Assembly (NCBI GenBank): GCA_964653235.1
Contig: CAZZCP010000006.1
Location: forward strand, 1 to 53,239
Source: CAZZCP01 sp964653235
GTDB taxonomy: Bacteria; Bdellovibrionota; Bdellovibrionia; Bdellovibrionales; UBA840
Direction: 5' to 3'
DNA length: 53,239 nt
Positions 15,387 to 25,301 of the stretch are shown here, one piece after another. The position numbers and the translations under genes were made by a program. Position 1 is the stretch's first letter, and the number at the start of each line of letters is the position of its first letter. The notes under the pieces are model-generated. The model did no database searches, was not told where the DNA came from, and saw only the letters and a program-made list of their open reading frames with translations.

Positions 15387-18227
15387 ATGAGAAAACATTT
15401 TGTTATGAAACACTTTTTATATTTATGTATTTTTCTATCTGGACTATCGGCTTTGATTTACCAGGTTTCATGGCAAAGTCTCTTGAGCCAGCAAATAGGT
15501 AGTCACGCATTGGCATCGAGCATTTTGTTAGCTGGTTTTTTTCTTTGCTTAAGCATCGGTTATCAATTTATTGGCAAACATTCTCGAAAAATCATGAATA
15601 ACCAATTGCGACTTTATTCTCTCGTTGAGTTAGGAATTGGCTTGTATGCACTCCTCTCTCTTTCTCTATTTTCGTTTCTCAATGAGATTTGGCCTGCCAC
15701 GGGCGAAAAAAACCAAGACCTCATTATTAGTTTTTTGATTTCGGTTTTATTTCTAGCAGTACCCGTAATTTTAATGGGAGCAACGCTAGCTATTATCGTT
15801 GAAGTATTGATAACAGATAAAAAAACAGCACGTAAAGAACATACTTATGCATACAGTTTAAATACCTTTGGCGCCTTTTTTGGAGCCATTTTTGCTGGCT
15901 ATTATGCCCTTGAGTCTTGGGGAATTCCCATTAGCATTTTACATGCGAGCTATATCAATCTATTGATCGCTCTATCTTGCTATTGGTTATCAAAAAAAGA
16001 AGATCCTTCTTTTTACGCTTTAAAGGATGAAGAAACAAAGACTAGTAAAACCAGTCTAAATTTAATTTCAATTAGTTTTTTGAGTGGCTTTTATGTTTTT
16101 GGTCTAGAGACTTTGTTTATTCGAATCTCTGGGGTTTTATTTGGCAGTAGTATTTATACCTATAGCTGTATTGTGGCCTCTTTTATTTTTGCTATCGGTT
16201 TGGGCTCGATTGCCTCTGAATTTTTGTATCGAAAATTTCGCGATAATGCCTTAGCAATGAGTTATTTTGGAGCATTTTTAAGTTGTCTTTTGCTCTACCT
16301 ACTTATCCCAAGTCTTCCAGAATTTATTTGGAAAACCTCACACATTTTTAGCCGGCACTGGTTGGCCTTTTACCCAAATCAGATATTTAACTTTTTAATC
16401 CTATTTTTTCTTTTAATTCTTCCCGTTGGTTTTTTAGGGATGAACTTACCTCTCTTGTTTCAAAGCCTTACACGCTCGAATAAAATCTATAGTGAAAATA
16501 TCGGAAGTTTGTATTCTTTTAATGCCATTGGCAGTGTTCTAGGTGCTCTGATTGGTGGTTTTGTCTTTTTTCAATTTTTTAGAGATGATGAGGCCTACAG
16601 AATTTACTTAGGGATGATTTTAATCTCTGCATTTCTGAGTTTACTTTTTTTGCAGTCCAGAAAAGTAAAACAAATCCCATTACTTATATCTATTGTTCTA
16701 GTGTTTTTTCTTCCACCCTGGAATGAAAAGACTTTTGTTCCAGCGCCATTTACTATCAATAAGGTTTTTTCTAATAGCTTCAATGATTATTTTCAAAAAA
16801 AGAAAGAAGAGTATAAGTTATTATATTCAAAATTCGATAGTAATACCATTGTACATGTTACTGATTTTAAGGAAACTCGATCTCTATATGTAAATGGCAA
16901 GGCAGATATTGCTCAACCCGGTGACCATAAGGTTAGAAGCTACAATGCTTTATTACCTCTTTTGCTTTCAAAAGACCCAAAGAAGGTATTTCATGTTGGC
17001 CTGGGGGCAGGGCTTTCTACAGCGATAACCAGTTCTCATCCCAAAACCAAAAAGGTGAAAGTCGTTGAGATCTCAAAAGGCGTGCTCGAAGCACTGCCTT
17101 ATTTTAAAGAATTCAATCAAGGTATGCAGCCTCAAAAAATAAAATATATAGTAGATGATGCCTATCGAGTTTTAAAGCAAAGCACTGAGAAGTATAATCT
17201 AATTCTTTGCGAGCCTTCCAACCCTTGGGTCAATGGAGTCGACAAATTGTACAGTATCGAATATTTAAATATGCTTAGTAAAAGACTGAAGCCAAATGGT
17301 TTTTATGCATCATGGTTTCCGCTATTTCAAATGGACCCCTTATCGGCAAAGATGGTTTTAAAAGCCTTTCAGAAGTCTTTTTCTTGGGTACAAGCCTATT
17401 CTTCAGGAAATTTACCAATATTGATTATTGGTGCCAATCAAGAATTGCAAATTTCTAAATCGCAGTTGCAAGAAAATTTTGAATTCTTAAAAGATAGGTT
17501 CAAAGAACTTGAAATTGAAAATTACCAACAAGCCTTGGCATCACAAGTTTTAAGTCACTCACAGATTACAAATATGCTTGAAGACTTTGATCAAGTACAC
17601 AGTCTCAACTACCCAAAGCTACCTTATCAGCTTGTCAAAGCAAAATTTAGAGCTTTAAACACTTCGATTCATAAACTTTGGAGTGAAGAACCTATATCTA
17701 GACTATCTTCGTTTCAGTTTTGGAATTTAGATATATCGAATATGAGCCTTTCTGATATAGAAAAAGTACAGAAGATTTTTAAATCAAAGAATACCTACAA
17801 ATATTTAGAGAATCGATGGGCTTTTGAGATCAAGAAAAGAAACAAAGAATCAGATCTTATACCAGATAGTGCATTTGCCAATTTAGAGTTTTGGAATCAA
17901 CCTGAAACAAAAGAAATAAAACAAAATCTCGATGCCGAAAATAAAGATGAAAGTCTCTCTGACACATTTCAGAAACTTCTTCAGCTCCAACAAGCCTACG
18001 AAATGGGAATCAAAGTATACCCCGAAAAAATAAGTCAGCTGCTCCCATTAAAATGTCAATCAATAGAATGTTTTATGGCAAAAAAATCTTGGCTCTACAT
18101 TACTCGCAGCGGACCAATGGAAGTTTGGAAAATCAACAAAGATGAAATGAAGCTCAAAAAGAACCAACAAAAAATTGAAAACTTATTTCGACAAAAGCTT
18201 GCAGAAATGAAATCAAAGAGTATGTAA
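15387..18227 (+). CDS. Large membrane protein with fused spermidine-synthase-like domain
   Basis: A 946-residue protein of the fused transporter-like/spermidine-synthase-like family. Residues 1 to about 445 carry a dozen or more hydrophobic segments, starting with FLYLCIFLSGLSALIYQVSWQ (first residues given only in part). Residues about 500-700 form a class I methyltransferase-fold domain: the glycine loop is VFHVGLGAGLST and a KYNLILCEPSNPW segment stands where spermidine synthases have their catalytic loop. A soluble Lys/Glu-rich tail of about 240 residues follows. An alternative ATG lies at 15405. It converges with pilR (adjacent stop codons) and diverges from pilA, so it splits the pilus locus. 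Its substrate is unknown. Confidence 0.82.
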   Translation: MRKHFVMKHFLYLCIFLSGLSALIYQVSWQSLLSQQIGSHALASSILLAGFFLCLSIGYQFIGKHSRKIMNNQLRLYSLVELGIGLYALLSLSLFSFLNEIWPATGEKNQDLIISFLISVLFLAVPVILMGATLAIIVEVLITDKKTARKEHTYAYSLNTFGAFFGAIFAGYYALESWGIPISILHASYINLLIALSCYWLSKKEDPSFYALKDEETKTSKTSLNLISISFLSGFYVFGLETLFIRISGVLFGSSIYTYSCIVASFIFAIGLGSIASEFLYRKFRDNALAMSYFGAFLSCLLLYLLIPSLPEFIWKTSHIFSRHWLAFYPNQIFNFLILFFLLILPVGFLGMNLPLLFQSLTRSNKIYSENIGSLYSFNAIGSVLGALIGGFVFFQFFRDDEAYRIYLGMILISAFLSLLFLQSRKVKQIPLLISIVLVFFLPPWNEKTFVPAPFTINKVFSNSFNDYFQKKKEEYKLLYSKFDSNTIVHVTDFKETRSLYVNGKADIAQPGDHKVRSYNALLPLLLSKDPKKVFHVGLGAGLSTAITSSHPKTKKVKVVEISKGVLEALPYFKEFNQGMQPQKIKYIVDDAYRVLKQSTEKYNLILCEPSNPWVNGVDKLYSIEYLNMLSKRLKPNGFYASWFPLFQMDPLSAKMVLKAFQKSFSWVQAYSSGNLPILIIGANQELQISKSQLQENFEFLKDRFKELEIENYQQALASQVLSHSQITNMLEDFDQVHSLNYPKLPYQLVKAKFRALNTSIHKLWSEEPISRLSSFQFWNLDISNMSLSDIEKVQKIFKSKNTYKYLENRWAFEIKKRNKESDLIPDSAFANLEFWNQPETKEIKQNLDAENKDESLSDTFQKLLQLQQAYEMGIKVYPEKISQLLPLKCQSIECFMAKKSWLYITRSGPMEVWKINKDEMKLKKNQQKIENLFRQKLAEMKSKSM

Positions 18228-19637
18228 TTACTCTTCATCCTCCATATCTTCATCATCCGATGCGCCAAGATTGTACTTATCAACTCTGTAGCGCATCGAG
18301 CGAAAGCTCACCCCCAAGAGTTTGGCAGCTTTCTTTTTCACTCCATTGGTTTTATGAACGGCTTTGATAATCAATTCTTTTTCGATTTGCTCAAGAATTC
18401 TTTCTAAATCTACCCCTTCGTCGGTGATCTCAATTTCATAGGCAGAGGCCATCTTTCGTCCCAAACTCGTGTTGACAAAAGGAGGCAAACTCTCAGGCAA
18501 TATGGTCGTACCGCCCTCTAGGGCAACTGTTCTTTCGATGACATTCTCAAGCTCTCTCACATTACCTGGGTAATTGTAATTGGTCAGAGTATTCATCGCT
18601 TCATCACTGATGCCGTGAACCTGGCGGCCAAGCCTTTCATTGTATTTGTTTAAAAAGTGCTTTGCTAAAAGCGGTATATCTTCTTTTCTCTCGCGAAGCG
18701 GGGGCGATTTGATTTGAATCACGTTCAATCGATAAAACAAGTCTTCGCGAAAGCCACCTTTTTGAATCATTTCTTCTAAGTCGCGATTGGTGGCTGCAAT
18801 GATTCGAACATCAACCTTTAAATCATCAGTTGCGCCCACTCTTCGAATCACACGCTCTTGAATGGCTCGTAAAAGTTTAACTTGAATGCTTAAAGGAAGC
18901 TCACCAACCTCATCTAAAAATAAACTTCCACCATCTGCCACTTCAAACAGACCAGGTTTATCTGAAACGGCACCCGTGAATGAGCCTTTTTTGTGTCCAA
19001 ACATTTCAGATTCCATTAAAGATTCAGGTATCGCCCCGCAGTTTACCGTTACAAAAGGTTTGTCTTTTAATGGGCCATTGTAGTGAATGGCTTTGGCAAT
19101 CATTTCTTTACCCGTACCGCTCTCACCTGTTACCAAAACATTGGTGGGCGACTGCGCAACTCGCTTGATCAGGTCATAGACCTTATGCATGGCCTCTGAG
19201 TTACCGACTAAGTTGTCAAAGCTATACTCTTTGCCGAGTTCTTTTTTAAGGTTGCGGTTTTCAACCTCTAGGCTTTTTGATCGAAGCGCATTTTGAATCA
19301 AGATTCGAACTTCATCAATTTTAAAGGGCTTTGTGAGATAATCATAAGCCCCCATTTTCATAGCCTCAACAGCGGTCTCTGTTGTACCAAAGGCCGTAAT
19401 CATCATAAATAAAAGATCGGGGTAATTGTCTTTTACATGACGTAAAAGCTCAATGCCTGTGACTTTTGGCATTTGCATGTCAGAGATCACCATATCAAAG
19501 CTACGCTTCTTTAAAAACTCTATAGCGGCCTCACCATTATCGGCAAGACTCACTTCATAACCTTCTTTTTTGAGCATGATATCTAAGAATTCACGAATGC
19601 TTTCTTCATCATCTACGACCAATATACGGGGCTTCAT
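18228..19637 (-). CDS. pilR: Sigma54-dependent response regulator PilR (NtrC family)
   Basis: A 469-residue regulator. The receiver domain carries the phospho-acceptor Asp53 (SDMQMP). The central AAA+ domain has Walker A GESGTGKE (about residue 165), the sigma54-contact loop GSFTGA (about 216) and Walker B SLFLDEVGELP. The C-terminal Fis-type helix-turn-helix is AAKLLGVSFRSMRYRV. An AAGGAG precedes the ATG. It lies at the end of the pilB-T-C-S-R operon right behind its sensor. The target is expected to be pilA in most bacteria, but no sigma54 site is visible at pilA here. Confidence 0.93.
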   Translation of the reverse strand: MKPRILVVDDEESIREFLDIMLKKEGYEVSLADNGEAAIEFLKKRSFDMVISDMQMPKVTGIELLRHVKDNYPDLLFMMITAFGTTETAVEAMKMGAYDYLTKPFKIDEVRILIQNALRSKSLEVENRNLKKELGKEYSFDNLVGNSEAMHKVYDLIKRVAQSPTNVLVTGESGTGKEMIAKAIHYNGPLKDKPFVTVNCGAIPESLMESEMFGHKKGSFTGAVSDKPGLFEVADGGSLFLDEVGELPLSIQVKLLRAIQERVIRRVGATDDLKVDVRIIAATNRDLEEMIQKGGFREDLFYRLNVIQIKSPPLRERKEDIPLLAKHFLNKYNERLGRQVHGISDEAMNTLTNYNYPGNVRELENVIERTVALEGGTTILPESLPPFVNTSLGRKMASAYEIEITDEGVDLERILEQIEKELIIKAVHKTNGVKKKAAKLLGVSFRSMRYRVDKYNLGASDDEDMEDEE

Positions 19638-19702
19638 CGAGAGACTCCTTGTTGCTAAATACTACTATATAAGTTCTTATAATGACTCACAAATACAATG
19701 TT

Positions 19703-21250
19703 TTAGCTCTGCTTAAAGTCTATGCTAAACTTGGTACCAATGCCTTCTTTACTGGCTACCTCGACCATAGCATCGTGCATTTCTAATATTTTATGTACCA
19801 TTGCTAGACCAAGGCCTGTGCCTTTAGCTTTGGTGGTATGAAAAGGCTCAAAAAGTCTTCTTTGGGTCTCTTCGCTCATACCAACTCCGTTGTCTTCGAT
19901 TTCAACCCGAGACTCTTGAGAAAAAACTCGAATCATCAAAATCGGATCTTGCTTGTTTTCAAGCGCATGATGAGCGTTGATAATCAGATTTAAAAACACC
20001 TGTTTTAGTCGCGAATAGCTCCCCTCAATTTGAAAATCTTCTCGAATATCCCAATGCACTTGAACCTCATTCAAATTCGGATCTCTTTGTATTGTGCGAA
20101 CTGTCTCTTCAAGACACTCCTTGAGCGAGACTCTTTCTTTTTGCATTTTCTCTGGTTTTACAAACTCTAGAAAATCAGTAATTAAAGAATTGAGGCGATC
20201 AATCTCTTTTAAGACAATTTGAATCAATTTATTTTCTTCCTCTGTCCTATCCCCATCCTCTTGCAAGAATTGAAGACTGCCGCTCATACTGGCTAGTGGA
20301 TTTCGAATTTCATGAGCAATTCCTGCTGCCAATTGACCAACGGCTGCAAGCTTTTCTTTTCTTTGTATTTGTCTCTCTAATTTACGAATTTCAGTTACGT
20401 CATTGACAACTAAAATACCACCAATCACCTTTTCTTTTTCAAAAACATAAGAAAAGTTCATTTGTAAAACTTGCTCATCCTCTTCAATATCAAATACCAC
20501 TGCTTTTTGAAATTTTGAGCGGTCAGCCTGAAGCAAGCGAACTTGAAAATCGGGAAAGATTTCATGAATCGACCTTTGCAGCCGAAGTGTTTTTGCACTG
20601 AGCTCTTGCGCTTTATCATTGAATAAAATAATACGAAAATAATCATCCAAACTAAAAAAAGCCGATCTCATATTTTGGATAATCAAGTGATTTAAATCTT
20701 TCAATATTTGTAGGTCTGAACTCGTTCTCTCGAGCCGAGTATCTAAAAACTCGATCTGCTCACTCAATCGACCACCCAAAAAGGCAACCACAAAAAAGGC
20801 AATATTATTTACACCAATCGAAAGATTGCGGTTTTGTCCTTGTATCTCAGGGTTTTGCAGAACCAAAAAACTCAAACAAAGAGAACTCAAAAAAGCCACC
20901 AAATAAGCCCCTCGGCTCTGAAACAAAAGTGAAGCATAGAGAATTTGCAATAAGAATAAAAAGATAAAGAGCGAGAGTTGAGCCGGAAAAGAGGCTGCTA
21001 TATAAGTGATTAAAAGACTATCAAGTAAAAAAATAGAAATTTGAAAATACAAATTGTTTTTTTCAGTGAGCAGAAAAATCGTATGCAAAAAAAAGGCAAT
21101 GCTCAATGCAAGGTAGGCAGGGTTTAATAAATCAATTGGAATAAAATCGGCTTGCAATATTTGCGTAAGTACAAAGAAAAATAGCAGGAGTAGCCATTGA
21201 AAGATTCTAATGTTTTCAATGTTCTCAAATTTATTGGCAATAAAGTTCAT
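19703..21250 (-). CDS. pilS: Sensor histidine kinase PilS
   Basis: A 515-residue membrane kinase. About six hydrophobic segments fill residues 15-165, followed by a PAS-like domain (about 205-300, ending IGGILVVNDVTEIR). The kinase core has the H-box GIAHEIRNPL and an HATPase domain with N-box LINAHHALE, DNGVGMS and KGTGLGLAMV. The frame reaches back to 21301, but the ATG at 21250 starts one base after the pilC stop and is the natural coupled start. Partner of PilR; it probably senses pilin levels in the membrane, as in Pseudomonas (family knowledge). Confidence 0.92.
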   Translation of the reverse strand: MNFIANKFENIENIRIFQWLLLLFFFVLTQILQADFIPIDLLNPAYLALSIAFFLHTIFLLTEKNNLYFQISIFLLDSLLITYIAASFPAQLSLFIFLFLLQILYASLLFQSRGAYLVAFLSSLCLSFLVLQNPEIQGQNRNLSIGVNNIAFFVVAFLGGRLSEQIEFLDTRLERTSSDLQILKDLNHLIIQNMRSAFFSLDDYFRIILFNDKAQELSAKTLRLQRSIHEIFPDFQVRLLQADRSKFQKAVVFDIEEDEQVLQMNFSYVFEKEKVIGGILVVNDVTEIRKLERQIQRKEKLAAVGQLAAGIAHEIRNPLASMSGSLQFLQEDGDRTEEENKLIQIVLKEIDRLNSLITDFLEFVKPEKMQKERVSLKECLEETVRTIQRDPNLNEVQVHWDIREDFQIEGSYSRLKQVFLNLIINAHHALENKQDPILMIRVFSQESRVEIEDNGVGMSEETQRRLFEPFHTTKAKGTGLGLAMVHKILEMHDAMVEVASKEGIGTKFSIDFKQS

Positions 21251-21251
21251 T

Positions 21252-22451
21252 TTACATCGTTCCTGCCAGGTTGAAAACAGGAAGATACATGGCAACCACA
21301 ATAAACGCGATAATACCGCCCAAAACCACCATCATAATGGGCTCAATCAAGGTGGTTGCCGAGCTCACAGCATAATCCACTTCTTCTTCGTAAAAATCGG
21401 CAATTTTTTCAAGCATAATATCAAGAGCACCAGTTTGTTCCCCAACACCAATCATTTGTACCACCATATCAGGAATATAGGGATTTTTTGCAAGGGGAGT
21501 GACTATGCTTTTTCCTTCAGCAATAACCCCCTTACACTCTTTCAAAGTTTTCTCTATGACTGCATTACCAACCGCATTGGCAGAAATTTCTAAAGAGTTT
21601 AAAAGCGCAACCCCACTTGCAAGTAATGTAGACAAGGTTCTTGAAAATCTGGCAATTTCAGATTTTTGAATCACATTCCCAATAATGGGGGATTTAATGA
21701 GAAAAAAATCAATATTGTATTTACCTGAAACTGTTGCATAATATTGCCTTAAAACAAATAATGCCGCAAAAATAGAACCAAAAAGAATATACCAATAGTC
21801 GCGCAAAAAATGTGAAATTGCTATAACCATTTGAGTTAGCTCTGGCAATTCTTGGCCAGCTTCAGCAAACAGAGATTCAAACTGCGGAATCACAAAATAC
21901 AAAATCGCAGTTACAACCAATGCGGCAACCACCACAATACTAATAGGATAGAACATGGCACCCTTAACCTTGTTCTTAATCTTTTCTGCTTTTTCTATAT
22001 AGATGGCTAAACGCTCTAAAATGGTGTCAAGAACACCCCCCTCTTCACCCGCTTTAACTAGATTGACAAAAAGTTTATCAAATACTTTTGGGTGATCTGA
22101 CATTGCATCGGCGAGCTTTCGCCCTTGAGATATTTGTGCCTTGGTTTTATCGAGAGCAAGTTTTAAATTGGGGTTGGCAATTCCATCACTTAAAATTTCA
22201 AGACCTTGCACTACGGGAATTCCAGAATTGATCAGTGTAGCAAATTGTCTGGTGAAAGCTTGAAGTTCTTTACCTTTGACCTTTCCGGCCTGTTTATTGC
22301 TATTGTCTTTTTGACCTTTAATAAAAATTCTTACGGGAATTAACTTTTGAGCGCGAAGCTTAACCCGCGCCTCAACCTCAGTAGGCGCATTGACCTGCCC
22401 CTTAATCGTTTTACCACCAGGTATCTTGGCTTCAAAACTATATGTAGGCAT
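21252..22451 (-). CDS. pilC: Type IV pilus inner-membrane platform protein PilC
   Basis: A 399-residue GspF/PilC family protein with two homologous cytoplasmic domains, each led by a motif such as FTRQFATLINSGIPVVQGL (about residue 68) and FSRTLSTLLASGVALLNSL (about 271). Three membrane segments lie near residues 165-190, 220-240 and 370-395. It couples the PilB and PilT motors to the growing pilus. It abuts pilT with no intergenic bases and runs into pilS with one base between. Confidence 0.95.
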   Translation of the reverse strand: MPTYSFEAKIPGGKTIKGQVNAPTEVEARVKLRAQKLIPVRIFIKGQKDNSNKQAGKVKGKELQAFTRQFATLINSGIPVVQGLEILSDGIANPNLKLALDKTKAQISQGRKLADAMSDHPKVFDKLFVNLVKAGEEGGVLDTILERLAIYIEKAEKIKNKVKGAMFYPISIVVVAALVVTAILYFVIPQFESLFAEAGQELPELTQMVIAISHFLRDYWYILFGSIFAALFVLRQYYATVSGKYNIDFFLIKSPIIGNVIQKSEIARFSRTLSTLLASGVALLNSLEISANAVGNAVIEKTLKECKGVIAEGKSIVTPLAKNPYIPDMVVQMIGVGEQTGALDIMLEKIADFYEEEVDYAVSSATTLIEPIMMVVLGGIIAFIVVAMYLPVFNLAGTM

Positions 22452-23519
22452 TTACAGCCCTGCCTTGCGAAGCATGCGATCGAGCTCATCAGGATCTGGG
22501 CTTGCATTAAAAGCTTCTTTTAAATCAATCTTTCTTCGCACCACCAAATTCATAATAGACTGATTCATGGTAATCATACCCGTTTGCTCTTGGCCCATTT
22601 GCATTAAGCTTTTGATTTGATGCAATTTATTCTCTCGAATCAAATTGCGTATACCTGGAGTAGGAACCATAATCTCTAGCGCAAGTTGTAGACCTCCATC
22701 TAGAGAGTGAATCAATTGCTGACAAACCACTCCTTGAATCACAAAACTGAGCTGCACTCGAACTCGCTCTTGCTGACCTGTAGGAAAAATCTGTACAATT
22801 CGATTGATCGTATCAATAGCAGAATTGGTATGAAGTGTGGCAAAAACCAAGTGCCCTGTTTCAGCTACTTTTAGAGCCGCATCGACAGTATCGAGATCAC
22901 GCATCTCACCAATTAAACAATAGTCTGGATCTTGTCTTAAAATATGCTTTAACGCATCTGGAAAACTATCGGTATCCCTTCCCAACTCCCTCTGTCTTAC
23001 CAGGCACTTTTTGTGCTTGTGCACAAATTCAATTGGGTCTTCAATTGTGATTATATTACCAATTTTGTCTTTGTTGATTTCATTAATAAGAGCTGCAAGA
23101 GTGGTTGATTTACCTGAGCCCGTTGCACCAGTTACAAGGACCAATCCCGTTTTTTGCTGAGTAAAACTACGCAAAACATCGGGTAAATTCAAATCGACAA
23201 ACTCAGGAATCTCTTCTGGAATACGGCGAAAAACACCACTTACGGTGCCAAGGGAGTAGGATATATTACCGCGAAAACGACTAAGCCCTTGTACCTCAAA
23301 ACTAAAATCGAGTTCTTTGTGATTTTCAAACTCAGCCTTTTGTTTTTCAGTCAAAACAGAATAACAAAACTCTTTTACATGATCAGAGTTTAGAGTATCC
23401 ATCTTAATTCGAATGACTCTTCCACCAATACGCAAAGATGGTGCGCTACCTACCACCAAATGCAAGTCACTTGCATTTTTTTCAACCACTGCTTGTAGTA
23501 GCTGGCGCATACTTGCCAT
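22452..23519 (-). CDS. pilT: Twitching-motility retraction ATPase PilT
   Basis: A 355-residue hexameric ATPase that drives pilus retraction. Walker A is GATGSGKST (about residue 130); the Asp box and His box are visible in IGEMRDLDTV and TGHLVFATLHTNSA. The N-terminal PAS-like domain begins SDLHLVVGSAPSLRIGG. Length is typical. It sits between pilB (3 bp upstream) and pilC (0 bp downstream) in the same operon. Confidence 0.95.
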   Translation of the reverse strand: MASMRQLLQAVVEKNASDLHLVVGSAPSLRIGGRVIRIKMDTLNSDHVKEFCYSVLTEKQKAEFENHKELDFSFEVQGLSRFRGNISYSLGTVSGVFRRIPEEIPEFVDLNLPDVLRSFTQQKTGLVLVTGATGSGKSTTLAALINEINKDKIGNIITIEDPIEFVHKHKKCLVRQRELGRDTDSFPDALKHILRQDPDYCLIGEMRDLDTVDAALKVAETGHLVFATLHTNSAIDTINRIVQIFPTGQQERVRVQLSFVIQGVVCQQLIHSLDGGLQLALEIMVPTPGIRNLIRENKLHQIKSLMQMGQEQTGMITMNQSIMNLVVRRKIDLKEAFNASPDPDELDRMLRKAGL

Positions 23520-23522
23520 TTA

Positions 23523-25250
23523 CTAGTCCTTTGCTGAAGAAGAAATCACTTCTTCTACCGAGGTTAAACCTTGCTTGAGTTTGTCAATTCCACTCATTCT
23601 CAGAGTTACAAGACCCAACTGAATTGCTAATTTTCTAAATTCAAGTGAAGACATACCTTGGTTAACAGCTTGTTTGAGTTCATCACGAAAGTCTAAGATT
23701 TCGTATATTGCTACTCGTCCCTTGTATCCCGTGTCATTACACATTGAGCAGCCACTGCCTTTCATCACCTCAAAAGTTCCAATCTCTTCTTGAGGAATAC
23801 CCAAATCAATAAGTACATCTGGAGAAACGTGCACAGGCTCTTTACAGTACTGACAATTTTTTCGCACCAATCGCTGGGCAACAATTGTATTAATGGCTGA
23901 GTTGATTAAAAAAGGTTCGATGCCCATATCAATCAAACGATGAATGGTTGAGGTCGAATCATTTGTATGCAGCGTGCTGACCACCAAGTGACCTGTAAGT
24001 GCTGCCTTAAAAGCAATCTCTGCTGTTTCACCGTCACGTATCTCACCAACCATAACAATATCAGGATCTTGCCGAAGAAAACTTCTCAAGGCGGCAGCAA
24101 AATTAAGATTGATATCTGCATTCATTTGCACCTGATTGATACCTTCTAAATTGTATTCTACCGGATCTTCTGCCGTCGAGATATTGACCTCAGGTGTATT
24201 GAGCTCCGCTAGTGCAGAGTAAATCGTAGTCGATTTACCTGAGCCTGTTGGACCAGTAATTAAAACCATGCCAAAGGGTTTATGAATGCCGTAGCTAAAA
24301 ACATCCATTTGATGCTCAGTAAATCCCAACTTGGTCATATCGAGTTGTAAATTGCTTTTATCAAGTAGACGAAGTACAATCTTCTCTCCATACAAGGCAG
24401 GAAGAATACTCACTCGAAAGTCCATCTCTTTGTTTCCAGGGGTAACTATTTTTATTCGGCCGTCTTGTGGCCTTCTACGCTCAGCAATGTCAAGCTTACT
24501 CATGATTTTAATTCTTGAAGAGATTGCATTTGCGATGCCCTGAGGTGGCTGAATTTTTTCATAGAGCTTTCCATCAATTCGAAACCGAATCCGAAACTTT
24601 TTCTCATAGGGTTCTATATGAATGTCAGAAGCTCCCATTTTAACCGCTTCAGTGAGCATCATGTTCACAAACTGAACGACTGGGTGTTGGTCTTTTTTAT
24701 TAATATCAACAATATTGTCATCATCGTTGTCTTCAGTATCTACCTCTTTAATGACCGTTTCTTTTTCAATCTCGGTCATAATATCTTCATACGAAACACC
24801 TGCAGAATAAAACTTATCTATTGATTTACGAATTTGCGATTCAGGCGCAACCAAAGGTTGAATTTTTGATTTGGTCAAAAAAGTTAAATCATCAAGCACA
24901 AAAATATTACTTGGGTCTGACATGGCAACCACCAAGGTGTTTCCGGCTACTGATAAAGGAATCACAGCATGTTTTTCACAAACTTTTCGACTGAGCATTT
25001 CAATTGCTTTTCGATCGACATCAAAAGTATTTAAGTCAATAAAGGGTACGCTATATTGCTTGGATAAAAATTCGGAATACTTTTTTTCATCGATATAGCC
25101 CAAGCGCATTAAAGCAGCACCCAATTTTCCACCATTGGTTTTCTGCTCTTTCTTAGCTTGCTCTAATTGATCGATGTTGATGAGATTTTCTCTCACCATC
25201 AATTCACCTATATTTTTAGCTGCCACGCTTACTCCTGGTTCTTTTTTCAT
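23523..25250 (-). CDS. pilB: Type IV pilus assembly ATPase PilB
   Basis: A 575-residue extension ATPase. The N-terminal GspE/MshEN domain covers about residues 10-160 (LGYIDEKKYSEFL). The catalytic core has Walker A GPTGSGKST (about 335), the VGEIRDGETAEIA Walker B/Asp box and the TGHLVVSTLHTND His box. A tetracysteine zinc motif, CQYCK then CSMCNDTGYKGR, follows at about 475-510. It is the first gene of the pilus operon; 51 bp separate it from the upstream AroE-like gene. Confidence 0.95.
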   Translation of the reverse strand: MKKEPGVSVAAKNIGELMVRENLINIDQLEQAKKEQKTNGGKLGAALMRLGYIDEKKYSEFLSKQYSVPFIDLNTFDVDRKAIEMLSRKVCEKHAVIPLSVAGNTLVVAMSDPSNIFVLDDLTFLTKSKIQPLVAPESQIRKSIDKFYSAGVSYEDIMTEIEKETVIKEVDTEDNDDDNIVDINKKDQHPVVQFVNMMLTEAVKMGASDIHIEPYEKKFRIRFRIDGKLYEKIQPPQGIANAISSRIKIMSKLDIAERRRPQDGRIKIVTPGNKEMDFRVSILPALYGEKIVLRLLDKSNLQLDMTKLGFTEHQMDVFSYGIHKPFGMVLITGPTGSGKSTTIYSALAELNTPEVNISTAEDPVEYNLEGINQVQMNADINLNFAAALRSFLRQDPDIVMVGEIRDGETAEIAFKAALTGHLVVSTLHTNDSTSTIHRLIDMGIEPFLINSAINTIVAQRLVRKNCQYCKEPVHVSPDVLIDLGIPQEEIGTFEVMKGSGCSMCNDTGYKGRVAIYEILDFRDELKQAVNQGMSSLEFRKLAIQLGLVTLRMSGIDKLKQGLTSVEEVISSSAKD

Positions 25251-25301
25251 TTTATAATTTCAAGTACTTAGGGAGCAAGTGAGACTAAGAAAACAAGCTT
25301 A

